From JAFALK01 sp036500605 (GTDB taxonomy: Bacteria > Pseudomonadota > Gammaproteobacteria > Burkholderiales > Burkholderiaceae_C), in contig DASYBU010000002.1 in assembly GCA_036500605.1 (NCBI GenBank), forward strand, positions 1 through 64,000: a DNA stretch of 64,000 nucleotides. The letters are read 5' to 3'. The stretch's first letter is position 1. Each line of letters begins with the position of its first letter. The translations under genes and the position numbers were made by a program. Positions 27,612 to 36,080 of the stretch are shown here, piece after piece. The notes below the pieces were generated by a model that ran no database searches, had not been told where the DNA came from, and saw only the letters and a list, made by a program, of their open reading frames with translations.

Positions 27612-30413
27612 TCAGAACTTCATGCGCAGCGTTACGAAGTACTGCCGCCCGCTTTCATGCCAATAGGCCGGGGCGTTCTCGCTGAGCTCGTAGGTGTGGC
27701 GCACCGGGTTCAGCAGGTTGTTGCCGTCGAAGTGGAGGCTCATGTCCGGCGTGATCTTGTAGCCGATCGAGGCCGACAAGCCGCCGTAGCCCTTGTAGTA
27801 GCGCAGGCCGTTGTACTGCGTGACCACGCCGCCCGAGGTGATCGGCACGTTGGTGCCGTTGTTGAAGTAGGCATACGAGTAGTCGCTGCGGTAGTTCCAG
27901 GCGACGCTGGCCGAGAGCTTGGCGTCCTCGTAGAAGCCGCGCAGGTTGTAGGTCCACTTTGAGGTGCCGAGCATGTCGACGCCGTCCTGGTCGTGCGAGT
28001 CGACGTAGGTGCCGTTGAGCCCCAAGCCGAAGCCGCCGGCGATCGGCATTTCAAGCGCGCCTTCGATCCCCTTCAGTTGCGCCTTCACGCCGATACGCGA
28101 GGAAACGAGATAGCTCGTGGTCTTGTTCTGCGAGATGTTGAAGTAGTCGATGGTTGAGGTGCCGGCCTTGACGTAGTTCTGCAGATACTCGCTGAACACG
28201 GCCAGCGAGGCGTAGGCACGCGGCGCGAAGTACCAGGCGACGCTGAGGTCGGCGTTGTTCGACAGGATCGGCTTGAGCTGCGGATTGCCGCTGGTGCCGG
28301 TGAGCAGCGTGTCGTTGAGCGAGACCGCGCCGGCCAGCTCGTTGTAGTTGGCGCGGCCCAGCGAGCGCGACAGGCCCAGGCGCGCGACCCAGTCCTTCGA
28401 GACATCCCAGCGCAGGTTCAGGCTAGGCAGCAGCGCCTTGTTGGTCGTGCTGACCAGGCGCGGCAGGTAGGTGCCGAGCTTGGAGCCGACGATGGCGCCG
28501 GGCACGCTGCAAGGCTGCGTGGCCACGCATTGCGCCAGCGCCTGGTAGGACAGCGAGTCGAGATCGGTCAGCACCGAACGCAGGCCCACATTGCCGCTGA
28601 TCGCCTTGCCGTATTCGAACTCGCCCATCACGTAGGCGGCCTCGTTCTCCTCGGTCACGGCGTAGCCGCTGGTCAGCGAGCGGTTCAGCACCGGGTCCCA
28701 GTTCATGTATTGGGCGCCGAAGGCGCGCAGTTGATCGGGCGTGTAGCGGAACAGGTTGCGCGGGAAGTTGCCGTCGATGCCCGAGGCCCAATCGGCAGGC
28801 AGGCTGGCGCCCGGCGCGGGCAAGCTGCCGGCCGGGATGATGTTGGGGCCGACGAGCGAGCCGCCGGTGACCGGCGTGAAGGTCTGGCCCTGGTCCTGCG
28901 CGTCCCAGCGGCCGCCCAGCACGTCGTAGGTCCGCTTGTGCTTCGAGATTCGCAAGCCGGCCTTGAAGGCCGTGAAGAAGCCCTCGAGCTGGTAGTTGCC
29001 GTCAAGGTGCAGGTAGTTCTCCCTGTCGACCGAGTTGACCGAGGCCGCCGTGTTGCTCATCAGCACGAAGTTGGCCGGGTTGCTCATGTCGATCGGCTGG
29101 CCGGTCGTCGAGTCGGTCATGGCCCAGTCGGTCGCGTGGCTGCCGTTGATCTGGTAGCTCATGTTCGGGTTGATCAGGCCGAAGGTCAGCTGCGGTTGCG
29201 ACTTGGTTTCGCCGCTGCCCTTGGTGGTGCCGATGCGCGTGGTGATCGTGAGCTTGTCGTTGGCCTTGAGCTTGGCGTCGAAGTCATAGAAGGAGGACAG
29301 CGACTTGGCGCCCTCGCGCAAGATCTGGTCGTACTCGAAGCCGATCACGCGCTGGCTGGCCGGCGCGTTGGCGGGCCGCACCAGCGAGGCTGCGGTGATC
29401 ACATTGCCGTCGATCTTGGGGTTCTGGATCAGCCAGCCCGCGCCGACCAGCGTGGTCGGCAGCGAGAAGCCCGAGGTGTTGAGGTTGTCTGCCGTCAGCG
29501 TGGTGCGAAAGCCGCTCAGCGACAGGTCCCACATCTCGTTCGGCCGCCACTGCGCCACCACCGAAGCGCCCTTGCGCTTGCGCACGCCATCGAACATCGC
29601 GTCGTTGAGGCTGCCCGGCATGCGCAGGCCGGCCAGTGCCGCATTGCCCGAGGCCGCGGCCTGGGCTGCGGTGACCACGCCATAACTGAACACTTCCTCG
29701 CCATCGCGGCGCAGGTGGCGGTTCTCCATGTAAGCCTGCAGCAGCAGGCCGATCTTGCTGTCCTCGCTCTTCCACGCGGCCAGGCCCGAGATCTGCGGAT
29801 CGGTCTTGGCCGGCAGGTCGGCATAGACGCCGCCCACCGCGAGCTCACCCGTGAAACCCTTGCGCAGGTCGAGCGGCTTGCGCAGCAGGATGTCGACGCT
29901 GCCGGCGATGCCGCCTTCGGTGATGTCGGCCTTCTGGGTCTTGTAGACCACGGCTTGGCCGATCAGTTGCGAGGGCAGCAACGAGAAGCCGACGCTGCGG
30001 CCGCTGGCGCCTTGATCGCCCACATGCCAGTCGCCCGATGAAAGCGCGTGGCCGTTCACGGTCACGAGGTTCAGGTTGGGACTGGTGCCGCGGATGGCCA
30101 CACGCTCTGCCTCGTCCATCGCCAGCGCGCCGCCGAACTGCACGTTCACACCCGGCAGGCGCGAGAGCGCATCGGCGATGTTCTTGTCGGGCATCTTGCC
30201 CACGTCTTCGGCCGAGACCACGTCCACATTGCTGTCCGCGTTGCGCTTGGTGTCGATCGACTTCTCGATCGAGGCGCGGATGCCGGTGACGACGACCTGG
30301 TCAAGCTTGGCGGCTTCCTGTGCCTGGCTTGGGGCCTGAGCCTGGGCGCCCAGGCTGTAGCTCAGCAGGCAGAGCGCGGTGGCCCGCGCTACGACACGGT
30401 AATGGTGATGCAT
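27612..30413 (-). CDS. TonB-dependent outer-membrane receptor (Xanthomonas/Caulobacter type)
   Basis: A 933-aa receptor. The start at 30413 follows GGGGA at a good distance; the open frame further upstream is unlikely. A signal peptide ends near AQA, and the TonB-box region reads KLDQVVVTGIRASIEKSID. The plug domain carries MPDKNIADALSRLPGVNVQ and VAIRGTSPNLNLVTVNGHAL. A long beta-barrel follows and ends in an aromatic residue (YFVTLRMKF). This subgroup commonly imports plant- or algal-derived oligosaccharides; the substrate here is not known. It is divergent from the first hipBA module across about 270 bases. Confidence 0.94.
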   Translation of the reverse strand: MHHHYRVVARATALCLLSYSLGAQAQAPSQAQEAAKLDQVVVTGIRASIEKSIDTKRNADSNVDVVSAEDVGKMPDKNIADALSRLPGVNVQFGGALAMDEAERVAIRGTSPNLNLVTVNGHALSSGDWHVGDQGASGRSVGFSLLPSQLIGQAVVYKTQKADITEGGIAGSVDILLRKPLDLRKGFTGELAVGGVYADLPAKTDPQISGLAAWKSEDSKIGLLLQAYMENRHLRRDGEEVFSYGVVTAAQAAASGNAALAGLRMPGSLNDAMFDGVRKRKGASVVAQWRPNEMWDLSLSGFRTTLTADNLNTSGFSLPTTLVGAGWLIQNPKIDGNVITAASLVRPANAPASQRVIGFEYDQILREGAKSLSSFYDFDAKLKANDKLTITTRIGTTKGSGETKSQPQLTFGLINPNMSYQINGSHATDWAMTDSTTGQPIDMSNPANFVLMSNTAASVNSVDRENYLHLDGNYQLEGFFTAFKAGLRISKHKRTYDVLGGRWDAQDQGQTFTPVTGGSLVGPNIIPAGSLPAPGASLPADWASGIDGNFPRNLFRYTPDQLRAFGAQYMNWDPVLNRSLTSGYAVTEENEAAYVMGEFEYGKAISGNVGLRSVLTDLDSLSYQALAQCVATQPCSVPGAIVGSKLGTYLPRLVSTTNKALLPSLNLRWDVSKDWVARLGLSRSLGRANYNELAGAVSLNDTLLTGTSGNPQLKPILSNNADLSVAWYFAPRAYASLAVFSEYLQNYVKAGTSTIDYFNISQNKTTSYLVSSRIGVKAQLKGIEGALEMPIAGGFGLGLNGTYVDSHDQDGVDMLGTSKWTYNLRGFYEDAKLSASVAWNYRSDYSYAYFNNGTNVPITSGGVVTQYNGLRYYKGYGGLSASIGYKITPDMSLHFDGNNLLNPVRHTYELSENAPAYWHESGRQYFVTLRMKF

Positions 30414-30564
30414 GAGGGTCCCCTTTTTTTCAAGTTGTTGCCGGTTCGTAAAGAACCGCGAGCATTGAACTACCGACGAAGCCAGCGCGCACATATCAAT
30501 CCGCGTGTCAGCCATGACACCGAGTTATGTCGAATCTCGACGGGCATGGGCCGCACTGCAGTCG

Positions 30565-30652
30565 ATGGCAACTTGAATTGCCATTTATCTGTGCTTGGCA
30601 AGTTTGATGGCCAATCTCTTGCGGTTTTTCTCATGGCAACTAAACTAGCCAT
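30565..30652. promoter_or_regulatory. HipB operator array and promoter of hipBA module 1
   Basis: Three 20-bp dyads share one pattern: 30565-30584 ATGGCAACTTGAATTGCCAT, 30595-30614 TTGGCAAGTTTGATGGCCAA, 30633-30652 ATGGCAACTAAACTAGCCAT. A weaker fourth (TTGGCC...ACCAT) lies at 30654-30673. A promoter-like pair TTGCGG (30619-30624) and TAAACT (30641-30646, 16-bp spacer) sits within the array, and the third dyad covers the -10. This is the expected layout for HipB autorepression. The rest of the region 30414-30564 between the TonB receptor and the array shows no gene. Confidence 0.75.
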
Positions 30653-30680
30653 ATTGGCCAATCCGGTAACCATCATTGCC

Positions 30681-31022
30681 ATGAACACGTTGCAGACCTT
30701 TGCTGGCATGCTGAAGACCGCCGCGCGCGGCCGGGGCATCAACTTTTCAGACCTGAGCGGCCGCGCCGGGGTCTCGCGCATGACGCTCCGAAAAGTGCTC
30801 AGCGGCGAGGAGGACTACCGCGTCTCCACGCTGCTGGCGCTGGCCGACAAGCTCGGGCTGGACGTGGTGCTGGTGCCCAAGGCCGCCGCGCGCGGGATTG
30901 CCGCGCCCACGGCGGAACGCGCGCTCGTGCCCAGCATCGTGGATGAGGTGCTCGAAGACACAGTCAACAACACCGGCACCATCGGCACCAGCAGCAGAAA
31001 CAGCAGCAAGGCTCGCCGATGA
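30681..31022 (+). CDS. hipB: HipB-like antitoxin/repressor, module 1
   Basis: A 113-aa DNA-binding antitoxin. The helix-turn-helix is visible as GINFSDLSGRAGVSRMTLRKVLSGEEDYRVSTLLALADKLGLDVVLVPK, followed by a Ser/Thr/Asn-rich tail. The start at 30681 is chosen because it begins the HTH protein directly downstream of the operator array; the long open frame further upstream is antisense to the TonB receptor. Its TGA overlaps the ATG of hipA by four bases. It is expected to neutralise the HipA kinase and repress its own promoter. Confidence 0.87.
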   Translation: MNTLQTFAGMLKTAARGRGINFSDLSGRAGVSRMTLRKVLSGEEDYRVSTLLALADKLGLDVVLVPKAAARGIAAPTAERALVPSIVDEVLEDTVNNTGTIGTSSRNSSKARR

Positions 31023-32401
31023 AAGTCCGCGCGCTCGAACTCTTCCTCGGCAAGCTGCGGGCCGGCCTGCTGATCCAGTTCGAGGTGACCGACACCGAGC
31101 GCCTGACCCGCTTCGTCGCCGATCCTGCATTCATCGAACGGATGGCGCAGCCCGATGCGCCGGTGTTGTCGCTCGCCTATACGGTCGCCGATCCGGCGAC
31201 GGTGGCGATGTTCTATCGCGATCAACTCGCGCCGCGCTTCAACGGCAAGCTCTCCGATCGCAACGGCTGGCTGCTGCCGCCGTTCTGGCAAAACCTGCTG
31301 CCCGAGGGCGTGTTCCGCGACCGCGTGGCCGAGATGCGCCCCTGCGATCCCAAGGACCACATGGAGATGCTGGCCGCATGCGGCCGCGGCCTGGCGGGCA
31401 ACGTCTATGCCCGGCCGATCGAGCTCGACAAGGCCCAATTGAGCCGCCTGGTCACGCAGGACAACGACGCGCTGGAAGCCTCGGTTTTTGCCGAGCCGAT
31501 GGCCGACGGCGAATCACTCTCGGGCGTGCAGCCCAAGCTGGCCTTGATGCGCGACGGCGATCGCTTCGTCGCCCGCACGCAGGACAAGAACCGCGACACC
31601 AACATCATCGGCAAGCTGCCGGTGGTCGGCCAGCCGCTGCTGCCCGAGCTGGAAGAGCTCTCGATGCGCCTGGCGCGCGCGGCCGGCGTGGACGTCTGCA
31701 ATTTCTATCTGGCGCCGCTGTCGCAACTGGCCGTCGAGCACAGCTACGACCTCGGCACCGTGGACGCGCAGACGCTGTTCCTGGCCGTCGAGCGCTTCGA
31801 CCGGATCAAGGTGCACGGCCGCCCGAGGCGCGTTCACTGGGAGGACTTTGCCCAGGTGCTGAGCGTGATGCCCGAGGACAAATACAGCCGCAGCTACGCC
31901 ACGGTCGCGCGGCTGATGATGCGCGTGCCCTCGCTCGGCGAACCCGCCGTGCACGAGCTGCTGCGCCGCCTTGCCGTCAACGAGCTGCTCGGCAATGTGG
32001 ACATGCACCTGAAGAACATGGGGCTGATCTATCACGACGGTTCCACACCCAGCTTCGCGCCGGCCTTCGACATCGTCGGCTACAGCGCCTACAACAAGCG
32101 CGAGGGGCACGCGTTGATGTTGCTGGACCGCGCACTCGAAGCGCCCAAGCCCAGAGCCATTGCCGGGCAAGCCCCGCCGCCCAAGCCTTCGCTCACGCCC
32201 GTCTTGCTGCGGCAGTTCTGCGCCCAAGTGGGCATCGCCGAGAAGACCGCCTCAACCGTGTTGCGCCGCTGCGCCGCGGCGGCCTTCAAGAGCTGGCCAG
32301 CCCTGATCGACAGCTCAAGCCTGACGAGCCGGCAGAAGGAGCGCCTGCTGGCGCACTTCAACGGGCACCGCTGGATCTCGCAGTTAGCGGCCCGCGCCTA
32401 G
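31019..32401 (+). CDS. hipA: HipA-family serine/threonine kinase toxin, module 1
   Basis: A 460-aa HipA-family kinase. The sequence carries SLSGVQPKLAL, the ATP-binding Lys region DTNIIGKLP (K199), AVERFDR, catalytic D328 in LLGNVDMHLKNMGL and D351 in APAFDIVGY. E. coli HipA phosphorylates glutamyl-tRNA synthetase and induces persistence. The usual autophosphorylation/Gly-loop motif [ST]THI-[IL]-K is replaced here by DTNIIGK, so regulation may differ from classical HipA. It overlaps hipB by four bases and its end overlaps the convergent LysR gene by four bases. Confidence 0.88.
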   Translation: MKVRALELFLGKLRAGLLIQFEVTDTERLTRFVADPAFIERMAQPDAPVLSLAYTVADPATVAMFYRDQLAPRFNGKLSDRNGWLLPPFWQNLLPEGVFRDRVAEMRPCDPKDHMEMLAACGRGLAGNVYARPIELDKAQLSRLVTQDNDALEASVFAEPMADGESLSGVQPKLALMRDGDRFVARTQDKNRDTNIIGKLPVVGQPLLPELEELSMRLARAAGVDVCNFYLAPLSQLAVEHSYDLGTVDAQTLFLAVERFDRIKVHGRPRRVHWEDFAQVLSVMPEDKYSRSYATVARLMMRVPSLGEPAVHELLRRLAVNELLGNVDMHLKNMGLIYHDGSTPSFAPAFDIVGYSAYNKREGHALMLLDRALEAPKPRAIAGQAPPPKPSLTPVLLRQFCAQVGIAEKTASTVLRRCAAAAFKSWPALIDSSSLTSRQKERLLAHFNGHRWISQLAARA

Positions 32402-33288
32402 CGCTGCACCGCCATGTCGATGAAGGCGCGCAGCTTTGGCGCCAGCGAGGCGCGCCGCGGAAAGTACAGGAACAGGCCCTGCTCCTCGACGGCCGTCTCG
32501 GGCAGGATCCTGCACAGGCGGCCCGCTTCGAGATCGGCGCGCACCGCGGGCTCGAAGATGTAGGCGATACCAACGCTGGCCAGGGCCAGGTCCCGCGCGA
32601 AGGTGGAGTCGGTGATCGTCACGGTGCCCGAGGTCTTGAAGGCCACCGGGCGGCCGTCGTCGATCAAGTCCCAATCGTAGAGCGTGCCCGAGGCCAGGAA
32701 GCGGTAGCCGATGCAGTTGTGCGAGGAGATCTCGGCCATCGTCTTCGGCGTGCCGCGCGCGGCCAGGTAATCGGGCGCGGCCACCATGATGGCCTTGAGC
32801 GGCGGCGTCAGGCGCACGCTGACCATGTCCTGCTGCACCGCATCGCCCAGGCGGATGCCGGCATCAAAGCCGCCGGCGACGATGTCGACAAAGGCATCGT
32901 TGGCGTGGATCTCGACGGTCAGCCGCGGGTGCGCTTGCGCGAGCTTGTTCAGCAGCGGCGTCAGCGCGAGCGAAACCGCAATGCGCGGCGCGTTGATGCG
33001 CAGCACGCCGGTGATCTCGCCCCGATCGGCGCGCAGGCCTTCGGCGGCCTTGCCGATGTCGTCCAGCGCGGGCGCCACGCTGGCGATGAAGCGCGCGCCG
33101 GCCTCGGTCAGCGAGACGCTGCGCGTGGTGCGCGCGAACAGCGGCTCGCCCAGCCGGTCCTCGACGATCCGCACCGCATGGCTGACGGCTGAGGGACTCA
33201 TGTCCAGGGCCGCCGCAGCGGCCGCGAAGCCGCGATGCGTGGCGACGCTGACCACGACCGGCAGGTGCAGAAGCCATTCACGGTCCAT
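32398..33288 (-). CDS. LysR-type transcriptional regulator (CrgA/DmlR-like)
   Basis: A 296-aa LysR regulator from the ATG at 33288, which follows AAGGAGG by a few bases; 13 further in-frame residues upstream are unlikely. The HTH reads FAAAAAALDMSPSAVSHAVRIVEDRLGEPLFARTTRSVSLTEAG, and the effector domain includes GGFDAGIRLGDAV, typical of the CrgA/DmlR subgroup that often controls oxidoreductases. It is divergent from a short-chain dehydrogenase gene, its likely target. Confidence 0.9.
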   Translation of the reverse strand: MDREWLLHLPVVVSVATHRGFAAAAAALDMSPSAVSHAVRIVEDRLGEPLFARTTRSVSLTEAGARFIASVAPALDDIGKAAEGLRADRGEITGVLRINAPRIAVSLALTPLLNKLAQAHPRLTVEIHANDAFVDIVAGGFDAGIRLGDAVQQDMVSVRLTPPLKAIMVAAPDYLAARGTPKTMAEISSHNCIGYRFLASGTLYDWDLIDDGRPVAFKTSGTVTITDSTFARDLALASVGIAYIFEPAVRADLEAGRLCRILPETAVEEQGLFLYFPRRASLAPKLRAFIDMAVQR

Positions 33289-33311
33289 CGAGCGCCCTCC
33301 TTGATCCATGA

Positions 33312-33325
33312 GCTCATTCATGAGC
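33312..33325. promoter_or_regulatory. Inverted repeat in the LysR/SDR divergent promoter
   Basis: GCTCAT-TC-ATGAGC is a perfect 6-bp dyad located 24-37 bases upstream of the LysR start, in the 140-bp region shared with the SDR gene. It could be part of the LysR autoregulatory site. Assignment is by symmetry and position only. Confidence 0.35.
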
Positions 33326-33428
33326 AATATCGCATAACGCTTGAAATCAGCGCCACTTTATCCCGCCTCGTGGTTCTCAGACACTGAATTTGTCCTAACC
33401 CGCAAACCACACTGACAGGAGATTCATC

Positions 33429-34274
33429 ATGAACAAGCATCAACAGCCGCAAACCTGGTTCATCACGGGCGCTTCTTCCGGCTTCGGCCGGGCCTTCGCC
33501 AGCCACGCACTGGCCCAGGGCCACAAGGTGGTGGCCACCGCCCGCAACACCGCCAAGCTGGCCGATCTGGCCGCCAGCGCGCCCGACCGCGTGCTGGTCC
33601 AGGCGCTCGACGTGACGGTCGCCGGCGATGCCGAGAAAGCGGTCGCCGCGGCCCTCGCCCGCTTCGGCCGCATCGACGTGCTGATCAACAACGCCGGCTA
33701 TGGCGTCGTCGGTGCGCTCGAAGAAACACCGAGCGCCGAGCTGCGCGCCGTGATGGAGACCAACTTCTTCGGCACCGTCGCCGTGACGCAGGCCGTGCTG
33801 CCGCAGATGCGCGAGCAGGGCAGCGGCGCCATCGTCAACATCTCGAGCCTCGGCGGGCAGCTGTCCTTCGGCGGCTTCAGCGCCTACTCGGCTTCCAAGT
33901 TCGCGCTCGAAGGCATGTCCGAAGCGCTGGCGCAGGAGGTCGCGCCCTTCGGCATCAAGGTGCTGATCGTCGAGCCCGGCGCCTTCCGAACGGCCTTCGC
34001 GGCCGAAGCGTTGAAGAGCATGCCCGCCATCGCGGCCTACCAGGACTCGATCGGCGGCACGCGCAGCATGATGCAGGACATCCACGGCAAGCAGGAAGGT
34101 GATCCAGCCAAGGTGCCGGCCGCCGTCGAGAAGGCGCTGCGCGCCGATATCACACCGCTGCGCCTGCAGCTCGGCGCCGATTCGGTCAACTATGTGCGCG
34201 CGCATGCCGAGACGCTGTTGGCCGACCTTGCCGCCTGGGAAGCGGTGGGCCTCGACACCCGCGTTGATCACTGA
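33429..34274 (+). CDS. Short-chain dehydrogenase/reductase (SDR family)
   Basis: A 281-aa classical-type SDR. The nucleotide-binding motif TGASSGFG, the structural NNAG and the catalytic Ser region (NISSLGG) with Y153-x-x-x-K157 (YSASKFALEG) are all present. The length with a C-terminal extension matches the group of uncharacterised SDRs that follow CrgA-like LysR genes. A strong AGGAG precedes the ATG. The substrate is unknown; regulation by the divergent LysR gene is likely. Confidence 0.92.
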   Translation: MNKHQQPQTWFITGASSGFGRAFASHALAQGHKVVATARNTAKLADLAASAPDRVLVQALDVTVAGDAEKAVAAALARFGRIDVLINNAGYGVVGALEETPSAELRAVMETNFFGTVAVTQAVLPQMREQGSGAIVNISSLGGQLSFGGFSAYSASKFALEGMSEALAQEVAPFGIKVLIVEPGAFRTAFAAEALKSMPAIAAYQDSIGGTRSMMQDIHGKQEGDPAKVPAAVEKALRADITPLRLQLGADSVNYVRAHAETLLADLAAWEAVGLDTRVDH

Positions 34275-34320
34275 GCCGTCGTCAACCAGAGCGAGGCAAG
34301 GCGCTGGCTACACTGGCGCC

Positions 34321-35610
34321 ATGCCCTCGAGTCTCCTGCTCATCGCCTTGCTGATTGCCGCCGCGGCCTTCTTCTCGGTGGCCGAATTCTCACTGGCCTC
34401 CTCGCGGCGACTCAAGCTGCAGCAACTGGCCGATGAAGGCGAGAAGCGCGCCGGCCTCGTGCTCGCGGTGCAGGCCAGCCCCGGCTATTACTTCACCGTC
34501 GTGCAGATCGGCGTCAACGCGATTGCGATCCTCGGCGGCATCGTCGGCGAGGGCGCGCTGACGCCGCTGTTCAACGACTTGCTCAGCGGCCTGGTCGACC
34601 CCTCACGCGCCCGCGATCTGGCGCTCGGTCTGTCCTTCGGCAGCATCACGCTGGCCTTCATCCTGTTCTCCGACCTGCTGCCCAAGCGCCTGAGCTTGAA
34701 CGAGCCCGAGCCGATGGCGCTGCGCGTGATCGGCCCGATGCTGATGCTCGTCGCCCTGCTCAAGCCGCTCGCCTGGGCCTTGAGCGGCCTGACCGAGCTG
34801 CTGATCCGCCTGATGGGCCGCCCGGCCGGACGTGATGAACGCGTCACGCACCACGACATCCTCGCGCTGACCGAAGCCGGCAAGCAGTCCGGCATGGTCG
34901 CAGCCGAGGAGCAGCAGCTGATCACGAACGTGTTCGAGCTCGACACCCGCACCGTCGAAAGCGTGATGACCGCGCGCGACAGCATCGTCTACTTCTCGCT
35001 CGACGAAGAAGAAGCCCAGCTGCGCGCCCGCATCAAGGAGACGCCGCACTCGACGTATCTGGTCTGTGACGGCGAGATCGACCGCGTCGTCGGCTATGTC
35101 GACGCGACCGACATGTTCCAGCGCGTGCTGCGCGGCGAGGCCGTCGACCTGCGCGCGCAAGGCCTCGTCAAGAAGGTGCTGATCGTGCCCGACCGGCTGA
35201 CGCTGTCCGAAGTGCTGATGCAGTTCCGTCAGGCGCTTGAAGACTTCGCGGTGATCGTCAACGAATACAGCCTCGTGGTCGGCGTGATCACGCTCAACGA
35301 CGTGATGAGCACCGTGATGGGCAGCCTCGTCGCCTCCAATGTCGAAGAGCAGATCGTGCGCCGCGATGATGGTTCCTTCCTCGCCGACGGCATCACGCCC
35401 GTGAACGATGTGAGTCGCGCGCTGCTGCTCGACGACTGGCCCTACGCAGGCCAGTACGACACCCTGGCCGGCTTCCTGATGGTGATGCTGCGCCGCATCC
35501 CGCGCCGCACCGACCAGGTCGAATGGGGTGGCTGGCGGTTTGAGGTCGTCGACGTGGACAGCCACCGGGTGGATCAGGTGCTGATCACGCGGGTGGTGAA
35601 GACGCCTTGA
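34321..35610 (+). CDS. CNNM/CorC-type transporter (hemolysin family, YtfL-like)
   Basis: A 429-aa membrane protein. The N-terminal CNNM domain has three or four membrane segments (LLLIALLIAAAAFFSVAEFSLASSRRLKLQQLADEG..., LGGIVGEG, FILFSDLLPKRLSLNEPEP). Two CBS domains (about 200-320, with VMTARDSIVYFSLDEEEAQLRARI and KKVLIVPDRLTLSEVLMQFR) follow, then a C-terminal CorC-type domain (DGSFLADGITPVNDVSRAL...). Family members act in Mg2+/Co2+ export or envelope homeostasis. It begins 46 bases after the SDR gene; no clear ribosome site is seen. Confidence 0.88.
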   Translation: MPSSLLLIALLIAAAAFFSVAEFSLASSRRLKLQQLADEGEKRAGLVLAVQASPGYYFTVVQIGVNAIAILGGIVGEGALTPLFNDLLSGLVDPSRARDLALGLSFGSITLAFILFSDLLPKRLSLNEPEPMALRVIGPMLMLVALLKPLAWALSGLTELLIRLMGRPAGRDERVTHHDILALTEAGKQSGMVAAEEQQLITNVFELDTRTVESVMTARDSIVYFSLDEEEAQLRARIKETPHSTYLVCDGEIDRVVGYVDATDMFQRVLRGEAVDLRAQGLVKKVLIVPDRLTLSEVLMQFRQALEDFAVIVNEYSLVVGVITLNDVMSTVMGSLVASNVEEQIVRRDDGSFLADGITPVNDVSRALLLDDWPYAGQYDTLAGFLMVMLRRIPRRTDQVEWGGWRFEVVDVDSHRVDQVLITRVVKTP

Positions 35611-35629
35611 GTCGGGTACGTGTGGGTCG

Positions 35630-35793
35630 TTTCGGAATTTAAGTTTTTCAGCTCCTGAGAAGCTTGTAGCGGCAGTAATTTCGGAATTTAATGAATAGTT
35701 GACGAGATCAAGGCCATCATGGCATTATTTCGGAATTCAAGAAATTCCGTCACCAGGAATGCGGCAAAAGCCGCCAACCAGGAAATTCCGAAA
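35630..35793. promoter_or_regulatory. HipB operator array and promoter of hipBA module 2
   Basis: Five copies of a CGGAATT core occur in 164 bases: TTTCGGAATTTAA at 35630-35642 and 35679-35691, TTTCGGAATTCAA at 35728-35740, and inverted copies at 35741-35749 and 35781-35793. Copies three and four form a 19-bp dyad, CGGAATT-CAAGA-AATTCCG (35731-35749). A promoter-like TTGACG (35699-35704) and CATTAT (35723-35728, 18-bp spacer) end exactly at this dyad. The last copy touches the hipB start codon. The region 35611-35792 contains no gene. Confidence 0.75.
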
Positions 35794-36080
35794 TGTCCTC
35801 CACGCCGCTCGCCGACCCTTTGCGCATCACCGCGCCCGCCGATCTCGGCCCCGTCATCCGGGCCCGACGCCGCGAGCAGTCGCTTCGCATCGACGATGCA
35901 GCGGCCCTGAGCGGCGTCTCTGTCGATCTGCTTTCCCGCCTGGAAAACGGCAAAGGCTCGGTGCGGTTCGACAAGCTGCTGACCGTACTGGACAGCCTGG
36001 GGCTGGCACTCGTCCTGGGCCCCAAAGATCATCATTCGATGCCATCAGCGGCTCGCTCAGAACGCCCGCCGCAGACATGA
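35793..36080 (+). CDS. hipB: HipB-like antitoxin/repressor, module 2
   Basis: A 95-aa DNA-binding antitoxin. The XRE-type helix-turn-helix reads LGPVIRARRREQSLRIDDAAALSGVSVDLLSRLENGKGSVRFDKLLTVLDSLGLALVLGP, a close match to the E. coli HipB pattern. The C-terminal tail is short and polar. The ATG at 35793 directly follows the fifth operator core. The stop overlaps the hipA ATG (ATGA). It differs clearly from the module 1 HipB and has a different operator sequence. Confidence 0.9.
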   Translation: MSSTPLADPLRITAPADLGPVIRARRREQSLRIDDAAALSGVSVDLLSRLENGKGSVRFDKLLTVLDSLGLALVLGPKDHHSMPSAARSERPPQT

